Below are positions 20,505 to 27,598 of a stretch of DNA of 27,598 bases, piece by piece. The stretch is from Jimgerdemannia flammicorona (taxonomy: Eukaryota > Mucoromycota > Endogonomycetes > Endogonales > Endogonaceae). The notes below the pieces were generated by a model. The model had not been told where the DNA came from. It saw nothing but the letters and a program-made list of their open reading frames with translations, and did not search any database. The stretch spans positions 1 through 27,598 of the forward strand of contig RBNI01000713.1 in NCBI GenBank assembly GCA_003990745.1, given 5' to 3'. Made by a program: the position numbers and the translations under genes. The first letter of the stretch is position 1, and every line of letters starts with the position of its first letter.

Positions 20505-21977
20505 ATGTCCCACCCTACCCCCCCTTCCGCTGACTCTGAAGACCCCCTCGCGCGGCTCGAGCGCGAATTCAACCTAACCCCCGTCCAACTCTCCACGATC
20601 GCTACCCGCTTCGTCAACGAAATGCGCAAGGGCCTCGACCGTCACGGTGCGACGCTTCCAATGATCCCGACGTACGTGACCAGCTCCGTGACAGGCCACG
20701 AGCGCGGCTCGTACATGGCGCTGGACATGGGCGGCACGAATCTGCGCGTGTGCCGTGTAGATCTTGAAGGTGCAGGCCGGGTGTCGGTTGAGCAGGAAAC
20801 ATTCGTGATCCCCGCCGAGCTGAAGCTTGCGCCCATCGTCGACCTCTTCGACTGGGTCGTCTCGTGCGTCGAGCTCTTTTTCACCCACAAGGGCCACCCG
20901 CTCCCCCTCGTCGACCCCGAAACCGAAGCAGCGCAGCAGGACTCGCTCTACGTCGGATTCACATTCTCATTCTCAGTCAACCAGACAGCACTCAACCGCG
21001 GTACACTCCTTGCATGGTCGAAAGGGTTCCACTGCCCAGGTCTGCTGGGCACGGGTGCTGACATCGTCGAGTTACTACAAGAATCCTTCCGCCGGCGCCG
21101 ACATCGCATCGTCGTCACTGCGCTGGTGAACGATACGGCTGGCACACTTTTAGCATGTGGGTACCAGGATCCGACATGTAAAGTGGGCGTGATTCTTGGC
21201 ACGGGGACGAACGCGGCGTACTACGAGACCCGTTCTGCGCTGCGCAAGTGGGGCACATTGCCACACGAAGATCCGCGCAGTTCGTTCACGGAGATGATCA
21301 TTAACACCGAGTGGGCCGAATTCGACGACGAGCGCGACGTCGTCCCCGTCACACGATACGACTGCGAGCTCGATGTTGCCACGAATGACGTGGGCACGAG
21401 TATTTTTGAGAAGCTCATCTCAGGCTTGTATCTGGGCGAGGTTGTAAGGCTCGCGCTCGCGGATTTGCACTCCCACAAGTTGGTGTTCCCACGCCTCGCA
21501 GACGGGGCCGACCAACCGTTCCGCACCGCGCAGAAGACCCTCACCGAGCCGTACCGGTTCACATCCGAGTACGTGTCGCTCATCGTGGCAGACACCTCCT
21601 CGGACCTCGCGGCCGTCGCGCAGGTGCTCGCGGACTTCCTCGGCGTTCCCACCGCTGGGATCTCGCATACCGATTGTGTCGTCGTGCGGACCGTGTGCTC
21701 GCTTGTCGGGACGCGCGCCGCCAGGTTGTCGGCCGTTGGGGTTGCTGCGATTTTCACGCGGAGGCCTGAGTTGCTAGAGAAGGAGGAGGGAAGTACCGTG
21801 GCGGTGGATGGCTCGTTGTTTGAGAAGTACCCGGGGTGGGTGGAGATTATGGAGGAGACACTGAGGGGGCTTTTGGGCGAGGAGAGGACGCGGAGGATTA
21901 GGCTCCGGTTGGTGAAGGATGGGAGCGGGATCGGAGCGGCGATTGTTGCCATGTTGGCGGCGCAGCAGCAAAAGTAG
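20505..21977 (+). CDS. Hexokinase (fungal type, 490 aa), intronless
   Basis: It phosphorylates hexoses with ATP at the start of glycolysis, in the cytosol. Landmarks by residue: ATP-phosphate loop LDMGGTNLRV at 73-82, sugar-binding signature GFTFSF at 151-156 followed by W171-S172-K173-G-F, catalytic aspartate 210 in V-N-D-T-A-G, second phosphate loop GTGTN at 232-236, glucose-binding E269 (N-T-E-W) and E302 (F-E-K-L-I-S-G), and a C-terminal D-G-S-G-I-G-A-A. The length is normal. Oddities: the signature has SFS instead of SFP and WSK instead of WTK, and there is no intron. The frame extends upstream to 20298, but ATG 20505 (A at -3) gives an N-terminus of normal length. A divergent hexokinase paralogue or regulator is possible; catalytic residues argue for activity. 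Confidence 0.93.
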   Translation: MSHPTPPSADSEDPLARLEREFNLTPVQLSTIATRFVNEMRKGLDRHGATLPMIPTYVTSSVTGHERGSYMALDMGGTNLRVCRVDLEGAGRVSVEQETFVIPAELKLAPIVDLFDWVVSCVELFFTHKGHPLPLVDPETEAAQQDSLYVGFTFSFSVNQTALNRGTLLAWSKGFHCPGLLGTGADIVELLQESFRRRRHRIVVTALVNDTAGTLLACGYQDPTCKVGVILGTGTNAAYYETRSALRKWGTLPHEDPRSSFTEMIINTEWAEFDDERDVVPVTRYDCELDVATNDVGTSIFEKLISGLYLGEVVRLALADLHSHKLVFPRLADGADQPFRTAQKTLTEPYRFTSEYVSLIVADTSSDLAAVAQVLADFLGVPTAGISHTDCVVVRTVCSLVGTRAARLSAVGVAAIFTRRPELLEKEEGSTVAVDGSLFEKYPGWVEIMEETLRGLLGEERTRRIRLRLVKDGSGIGAAIVAMLAAQQQK

Positions 21978-22280
21978 AGCTGCGGAGGATAATTTATGCA
22001 TAACTAATGGCATTCCGTGATGAACGCTTTTACTATCAAGTTAAAGATAGGTTTTTACAGTGTAGTGATGAGAACGTGGTTTGAAATATATGTAATTCGT
22101 CATAAACGACAGAGAGCTTGGAATGACGTTATTTCTTACTCTTTATTTCAATTCGACAACATTTACGATTTTCATATCTTACGCAGATAATGCAACACTC
22201 TCCACTTGATAATGTCACTATACACTGAGATGCATCCATATCCGACCACCCACCAAAATATGAACATTCTTACAGTCCAC
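21978..22280. other. Hexokinase 3' flank
   Basis: AT-richer non-coding sequence lies between the hexokinase stop and the polyubiquitin pseudogene. No gene or consensus AATAAA signal is seen; it presumably holds the hexokinase 3' UTR. Confidence 0.4.
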
Positions 22281-22840
22281 GCAACCCCTCAACCTCAACA
22301 TAAGATGGAGAGTGCCCTCCGGCCGGACGTTATAGTCGCTGAGGGTGCGGCCATCTTCGAGCTACCTGCCGGTGAAGATAAGGCGTTGTTGATCCGAGGA
22401 GATGCCCGAGAGTTATGTATGGTTAGAGGTGACAACCGATTAGTGTTTTGCCAAACCAAGATTCGGAACTAACGAACTCCACAAGCATCGCATCAACAAC
22501 TTACCCTCCCTGTCCTGAGTTTTTTGCTTGACATCGTCGATCGTGCCCGACGACTCAACTTCCAAGTGGTGGCCTTGCCGGCGAGGGTTGTGACAAAAAT
22601 CTGCATGCCACCACGGCCGTCTTTGAACTGCTTGCCGGCCTTGCCCTGGATCTTCCGCGTGACATTATTGATCATGTCGGAGGACTCCATCTCGAGAGTG
22701 ATGGTTTTGCCAGTAAAGGTCTTGACGAAGATCTGTTATTATTGCGGGTTGCGAGAGAGACACAGTAGAGGAGGATTTACGTAGCAGGCATGTCGCACGT
22801 CGTTGAGGATGCAGCAATACAGATGGCACGCGAGGATACC
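22281..22840 (-). pseudogene. Polyubiquitin pseudogene with retained introns
   Basis: Reading the minus strand from 22735, a ubiquitin unit begins [15 protein letters not shown], then jumps by in-frame deletions to K-Q-F-K-D-G-R and to GG. A second unit follows: [11 protein letters not shown], a frameshift near 22560, then [14 protein letters not shown] 99-nt intron (22504-22406) starts GTAAGT, has CTAAC, and ends GG instead of AG. Its second exon (22405-22281) reads DQQRLIF, a TAG where glutamine is expected, [11 protein letters not shown] and LRLRGC, with the last glycine lost. Upstream a 104-nt intron (22839-22736, GTATCC...AACAG) matches one directly after Met-Gln; the ATG itself seems deleted. 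Intron retention rules out a processed copy. A plus-strand open frame over the second exon is its antisense shadow. Confidence 0.88.
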
Positions 22841-22965
22841 TTTTGTTGAAGCTTTAGTTGTGAAGGGTTATGAATGAAGAGTGTAGTGGAAGGGGGCGAG
22901 GGTGGCCTTAGGCTTGGCACTGGTTTAAACTTGTTTTCTGCAGAGATGACATTACCCACATGTGA
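22841..22965 (-). promoter_or_regulatory. Relic 5' UTR/promoter of the polyubiquitin pseudogene
   Basis: Read on the minus strand, this C/T-rich, CpG-poor segment ends in ...CTTCAACAAAAG next to the intron donor, like a fungal 5' leader directly before a start codon. It supports the idea that the ATG was lost by a small deletion. No TATA box is evident. Confidence 0.35.
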
Positions 22966-23548
22966 ATGATGGACAACGCTGCAAGGGACATTGAGACTAT
23001 CCCATTACCCGTTACCCGTTACGCCATTACGAACTTGATCGACTTGCGCCAGCCCACTATCTATTACTCTCTCGACATCCTCTTTTCAATCCCATTTTCT
23101 GGAATATTGTCGCTCGTTCAGGTAATATGCTTCCACATCCCGACGTTCATTATGACGCGCACAGAGCGCACGCGTCTTTTCGTACATTTTTCCAAACATC
23201 CGTCTTGATAAACAGCCGGGTCACCTCCCTCCCCTTCACTACGGGTCCACGCTTACCTTCCTTGCCACGGCTCTCTGGCAAGCAATAAAATCGCCGAATA
23301 ATTCGAACGAACTCGTTGGGAATATATTGTGATTACAAACATAGGTACTCTCATCGCCATCGTGTTCGTGTTGTATCTTGTGGCATTGCGGTTCGAGGGG
23401 TAAGTGCAACACTGATGTATTAATTGCTCAATTATACGTTTTCGTTTCACTAGCATGATTGGAATTAAAGTCACATGACTGTTCCTGGTAACATTCCACC
23501 AAGCCACATTTCCGAAGACTGCTCTATAAAATAAAAGCACCACTTGCA
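22966..23548. other. Intergenic; possible short exons of a membrane protein
   Basis: Most of this holds nothing recognisable. Positions 23345-23399 read T-L-I-A-I-V-F-V-L-Y-L-V-A-L-R-F-E, a typical membrane helix, preceded by ATAG and followed by a possible 54-nt intron (23400-23453, GTAAGT...CACTAG). The next exon reads M-I-G-I-K-V-T and stops at 23478. No upstream exon with a convincing donor was found, so this may be the end of a small membrane-protein gene or chance. Confidence 0.25.
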
Positions 23549-24535
23549 ATGACTAAAGGATCTCGCCAACATCTCAAAAACCGCCTACGAACATTTCAGA
23601 ACACTGCGACAAACTCTAAAGCCACCACACCTAAGACACATGCCCCGGGATCTGTAACCGAATAGCTCGCCAAGCTCCGCATCGAGCAGGCGCGCGCCGA
23701 GTGGAATAGGGCCCACCACGGGGCTCATGCCCACCGCAGCAACGACGACAACGTCATTGTGCTGACGAACACATCACCCCACCGTCCATACACATTAAGC
23801 AACCCCGCCACCGCGAGGGCACACAGACCAAGGATTCCCGGTCCACCCCCACCCCGATGGGTAAGCGGGACAGACCGCCTCAGGAGGAAGTGGCAATACG
23901 GCGACGACGACCTTCGAACTCATCGCTCAATACGCGTGAAGGCTGCGGTGTTCCGACGTGTGCACGGCAACTGTGGCGCAGCACCTTGAAGGATTTTATT
24001 TGCCGCGGCAGGAGTCTGAGGTCTACGGGTTGTGCGGAGTGCCTGCGAAGGTGAAGCAGCGGGTGCTGCGAGAGGCGACGTGGGTAATGTCGAGCCCCGT
24101 GTCGGATCGGACGTTGGGGATGCTTTTGGACGTTGGATATGAGGAAGTGGATTTAGAGAACGCGAGGGTGTCATTTGTGCCGCCTATTAACCCTGACCCT
24201 ACCGCACTTAACTTCGCTCGGCGTGGCTGGCTGCTTTGCCTCGGATGATGGTACGCACGCACTGTCAATCCTGTCGCGCGGCCTGCCGTCGCTCGAGGTG
24301 TGGGACGTTGGGTATCACCCGGCGTGGCTCACCGCGGAAACGCTGTGCGGCGAGGCCGCGTATATACGTTAATTGGGTGCGCGATCTGCGAGCGTTGAAA
24401 GAATTGAGGGTCGAAGCATGTGATAAGGTGGTGGCAGCTCCGGAGGAGGGAGTCGCGGCGCAGTTGAGGAAGTGGTTTGAAGGGAAGGGGAGAAACGATG
24501 GTGGGTGGAGGAGGAGAGTCGAGGTTGTAGGCTAG
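23549..24535 (+). pseudogene. Leucine-rich-repeat (RNI-like) protein pseudogene
   Basis: Coherent, fungal-like protein blocks lie in series but in three frames. Block 1 (23549-23990) has a proline-rich segment R-I-P-G-P-P-P-P-R and an in-frame TAG at 23663-23665. Block 2 (about 23943-24165) starts near V-A-Q-H-L-E-G-F-Y-L-P. Block 3 (about 24180-24369) contains L-T-S-L-G-V-A-G-C and G-L-P-S-L-E-V-W-D-V-G-Y, leucine-rich-repeat-like. Block 4 (about 24366-24535) contains L-R-A-L-K-E-L-R-V-E-A-C. No GT..AG intron explains the three frame changes, so I read this as a broken gene. LRR assignment rests on the spacing of leucines and is moderate; the molecular role is unknown. Confidence 0.6.
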
Positions 24536-24822
24536 GGTGCGGGTATATCAGTTATGTAAACGACCTTTTTTGGAAATATTTCGGAATGCTTCCGAATGGC
24601 AGTCATGCCACTTAGTACGTACGCACCGGCGCAGTCTCGTAGAGTGAGATTTCGGGCACTAGGTGGCCCTGATTGTGGGTCGAAAGGCAAGGGCTAATAT
24701 AATGGAGACGAGACTTAAGTTCTATGGGTTGGTGTAGCGGCTGAGCAGATAAGAAGTGGGAGTGAGATATGGGGACGAGGATAAAGAGGAGGATCCTGGT
24801 TGCGAATAGGTAGAGATGAAAG

Positions 24823-24866
<44 letters not shown>

Positions 24867-25738
24867 GATTGATCTCCATTTCCAGTCATACTGAAAATTT
24901 TAGATTGCATTTCTCGGGAATGACATTATTTTTAACCAGAATAAAAAATGCAAAAGAGTTACACCGACGAAGAATTCCGGAAAATAGAGATTCATTTAGA
25001 GACATAATGCCGGTACCAATAGCGACATGAGAAAAAGCACTAGTCTTCATATGGGCTTACATTGTTCCTCAAACTTTGCAATATATGCAAGAGCCAATCT
25101 TGGGATCTTCAATGAGGTGCGGACGCCGTTCAAGGGCATCACGTGGTCCAACCATCACACCTACGCTACTCTAAATGCGTCCATGTCCATCCGACACACT
25201 CCGAACAACGCTGTCAAAACTGCCACGCGCCCCTTATGCATGTGAAATGCAGATCAGCAAATGGACCCTCATACCACACCCCCCTGGACCTACCACCATA
25301 TGACACCACACACCCCCTACTGTCAAAACCCCCTTGCCGCCCGTCATCCACACGTGAACCCCTTACAGGTTTGTCACACGAGCATACGCCTCTCTCCAGC
25401 GCACGATCGATCTACTTTTCCTACTGCGCGGTCACGTGGAACGCGAGCGGCCGAAAGGGAGAATCTAGCGCGTGTGCTTGGTTGGATCATGGGACTTCCG
25501 GGTGACCGAATTTGGGAGACTGGTTATATCCAGCTGGTCGCAAATGGGGAATAATAAGAGTGACCTTGCATCGCAAGGAAGGGGGCAGACCAATGTGAGT
25601 TGGGTGGCTGTCAGTTTTGAATTTGGCTGTCAAGTGGCCCGGGATCCTGGGTTGTGTAAATGAAATATGGAGGGAAAATAGAATGAGGGGGGGGCGTTTT
25701 CTGACTTCGGCCAATCCACGGTCGACGACTGGAAGATG
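24536..25738. other. Long intergenic region with poly-A tract
   Basis: No gene is recognised in this 1.2 kb. It contains a 43-A run (24823-24865). The 130 bp before the run show a sequence fitting a pol III A box (24730-24740) and an imperfect B-box-like stretch (24798-24810), so a tRNA-related SINE is conceivable. 25260-25400 is C-rich with repeated CCCC blocks. Open frames here overlap on both strands and none has a recognisable product. Confidence 0.4.
24823..24865 (+). repeat. Poly-A tract, 43 nt
   Basis: This is an uninterrupted A-run in otherwise CpG-rich intergenic DNA. It may be a retroposon tail or a mononucleotide microsatellite. No flanking target duplication was found. Confidence 0.85.
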
Positions 25739-25822
25739 GTGCTGGGTGCTGAGTGCTGGGTGCTAGGTGCTGAGTGCTGGGTGCTAGGTGCTGAGTGCTG
25801 GGTGCTAGGTGCTGGGCGCTGG
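25739..25822. repeat. Minisatellite, 21-bp unit built from a 7-bp motif
   Basis: About four units of a 21-bp repeat made of three variants of the heptamer GTGCTGR or GTGCTAG occur head to tail, ending in a degenerate GGCGCTGG. It lies about 450 bp upstream of the methyltransferase start. The 21-bp period is a multiple of three, so frames stay open by chance; it is not evidence for a gene. Confidence 0.9.
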
Positions 25823-26266
25823 AAAGCAGTCGTAAACGGTATTAGATTGAGAGCCCGTTTTGGCGACAGTTTTTCGGGCATCATCTTTTCGGTTGCAATA
25901 AAACAAGGTCTCCTTGCGGACGTCCAAGAAAGTACAAATGCAGTCAAGGGGTGTGAGAAATGTCCTTTACAATCTCCCAATTTAGGTATCGACCTTTTTA
26001 AGTGTTTCCAAAAGCGGCATTGCAAGAGGACCTCTCGTAGAACAAAAGGAATGAAACAGACCCCTTTCTCGAGCCTGTGCGCGTTAGTGTAACACGAGTA
26101 GGGGCGGGCTTGAGCCTGCTTCTATCCTGTCTTGGTAAAGGGGGAGAGGTATGCTTTAAAACGCGCCGGTGGCAGTGCACCTAAGCGGTTTCCTCACACG
26201 TTCGCGACTCCACTGGATTGTGTATAGTAATCCCTGCCCTGAAAATCGTTCCCCCAGTGGCATATC
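25823..26266 (+). promoter_or_regulatory. Upstream region of the methyltransferase gene
   Basis: No gene is seen. A TATA-like TTTAAAA is present near 26154-26160, about 110 bp before the ATG. The last 60 bp are C/T-rich, as common in fungal leaders. This is the likely promoter; factor sites cannot be named. Confidence 0.4.
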
Positions 26267-27562
26267 ATGACCCTTGAGATTCTTCCCAACGCAATGACCC
26301 CAACCGAAATCATGGAGACAGAGGACGAACGCAGCTTCAGCTCGAGCACCACGTCCGTGCCCGAGGGGTTCAAGACCCTCCATAATCGTGGGTTCGTCAG
26401 AGCCAACGACTCTCCGTACATCCTTCGCGACTTGCAAAGCGAAGCCGAAGTCGTCAATCGCCTCGACTACCAGCACTTCATCATCAGGTAACGCCTCCTT
26501 TCTGCTTCACTCAATCCGATTTGCACAACGACGCATCCGTCTTCACATCCTAACCTCTCGACTCCAATTGAACCTTCTCCTCCATTTACAGGATTCTCCT
26601 TCACGGCAACTACACGGCACCGGTGGAGGACGCGCTTACGCGTGGCATCCGTGTGCTCGATGCAGGATGTGGCTCTGGAATCTGGTGCATCGAAATGGCT
26701 CGTGACTATCCCGCCTCGACCTTCGTGGGCATTGACATTGACGACCTGGCACCCAAAACGGGCCTGCCGCCCAATTGCGTCTTCCTCAAGGGCGACGCGA
26801 GGCAGTTGCCGTTCGAAGACAACAGTTTCGATTTCGTGTACCAGAGGTAGGTTTGAGGGGAGGGAAGGGGAACAGAGGTCGGGATTTGAATTAATTCTCA
26901 CATCTCCCAATTTGGCCATTCTTCGATCAGATGCATGGGAACTTCTTACACTCCCGAAGATTGGTCACGCGCCGCTGTGGACCTTTACCGTGTTACTCGA
27001 CCGGTAGGTAGCACAAGAAAAAGAACCGAGCGTCGGAAGCGGGGGGATACGTGAAAATCGATTCTCACCCCCCGATTGATCCATTATTCTCTAGGGTGGA
27101 TGGATGGAGATTTTCGAAACCGACTTTGATCTTCAGAGGATGCCCCAGAACTATGCGATTTTCTACAGTGCCAGTAAGTGTTCCCGCATCGAATTTGGGG
27201 CAGTCAGATTACGAACACTATATTGATCGCCCTTCCACAAATTCTTCCCTTCAGTGGCCGACGTTGCCAAATCGCGTGGCATCGACATGACGATGCCGCG
27301 GCGCCTCAGCGAGATCCTCCCCCCCACGTTGGTGGAGGTGGAGTCTGACTTTGTGTCCTGTCCGATTGGATGGCAGGGCAGGCTGGGGGACATGACGCTG
27401 ACGAGCTTCGACGCAGTGATGCGGGGGATGCAACCCATGGTCGAGCCTCTCATCAACGTCGAGAACTACGACTATTTCGTGTCCAGGATTGAGATCGAGT
27501 TCCGTTCCTGCAAGACCTGGGCGAAGGTTCCATACGCGTTTGGCATGAAGCCGCTCGAGTAG
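26267..27562 (+). CDS. SAM-dependent methyltransferase, five exons, 311 aa
   Basis: Exons are 26267-26487, 26592-26846, 26931-27003, 27095-27173 and 27255-27562; introns of 104, 84, 91 and 81 nt are all GT..AG, and intron 1 has a CTAAC branch site. The spliced frame is 936 nt with consistent phases. The protein is a class I methyltransferase: motif I VLDAGCGSG near residues 92-100, acidic end of strand 2 in F-V-G-I-D-I, then G-D-A-R-Q-L-P-F-E-D-N-S-F-D-F-V, and G-G-W-M-E-I-F-E across exon 4. The N-terminal Y-I-L-R-D-L-Q-S-E-A-E-V-V-N-R-L-D-Y-Q-H resembles the large fungal TAM/LaeA-like group. Substrate is unknown; such genes often accompany secondary metabolism, but no cluster is visible. No signal peptide. 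Confidence 0.92.
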
Positions 27563-27598
27563 GAGAATGCTAGGCGAGCCGAAACGAAGAAGAAAAAA

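Noticed and set aside
22206..22472. Plus-strand open frame of 88 codons, apparently a small hypothetical protein
   Set aside because: Its second half is the reverse complement of the C-terminal half of ubiquitin ([18 protein letters not shown]), so it is an antisense shadow of the polyubiquitin pseudogene.
23010..23035. Short direct repeat ttacccg reminiscent of a telomeric repeat
   Set aside because: There are only two copies and the unit is not the fungal TTAGGG/CCCTAA sequence.
25630..26092. Open frames with heptapeptide repeats on both strands across the minisatellite
   Set aside because: The 21-bp unit is a multiple of three and lacks stops, which opens frames by chance; no homology or start context supports a gene.
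1..27598. CRISPR array, bacterial operon, rRNA or phage signals
   Set aside because: No regularly spaced repeats, Shine-Dalgarno-led gene strings or rRNA-like segments are present; spliced genes and LTR elements show a eukaryotic sequence.

Overview
The window looks like a piece of a filamentous fungal nuclear genome, most likely a basidiomycete. The basis is its short introns (81-104 nt, GT..AG), fungal-type hexokinase and methyltransferase genes, Tad-like LINEs and a Penelope-like element. This assignment is an inference; no rRNA or other taxonomic marker is present.

There are two compartments. Positions 1 to about 19,900 are a nested graveyard of transposable elements, AT-rich or pyrimidine-rich and very poor in CpG. 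From about 19,900 to the end the sequence is GC-richer, CpG-rich and gene-like.

The repeat compartment holds, left to right: the 3' part of a minus-strand LINE (1-1195); a LINE endonuclease fragment (about 1745-2405); a near-complete minus-strand LINE with a poly-T end at 2421 (to about 8160); a decayed Penelope-like reverse transcriptase on the plus strand (8336-10083); a solo LTR with a 5-bp target duplication (10504-10967); a 6.8-kb Ty3/gypsy element with both LTRs (11095-17857); a 119-bp LINE 3' end with a 14-bp target duplication (17908-18026); and a Tc1/mariner element with 122-bp inverted repeats (18133-19527). The gypsy element carries a complete dUTPase domain between protease and reverse transcriptase. 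It has a possible extra reading frame after pol that ends inside the 3' LTR, and its integrase is broken by a 46-bp LINE-tail insertion. All of these elements are inactive. Most lesions are C-to-T or G-to-A changes, consistent with cytosine deamination or a RIP-like process.

The gene compartment holds an intronless, somewhat divergent hexokinase (20505-21977), a polyubiquitin pseudogene on the minus strand that still has introns (22281-22840), a frameshifted leucine-rich-repeat-like pseudogene (23549-24535), a minisatellite (25739-25822) and a five-exon SAM-dependent methyltransferase whose exon phases all agree (26267-27562). Only the hexokinase and the methyltransferase look intact. No operon-like or functional link between them is visible.
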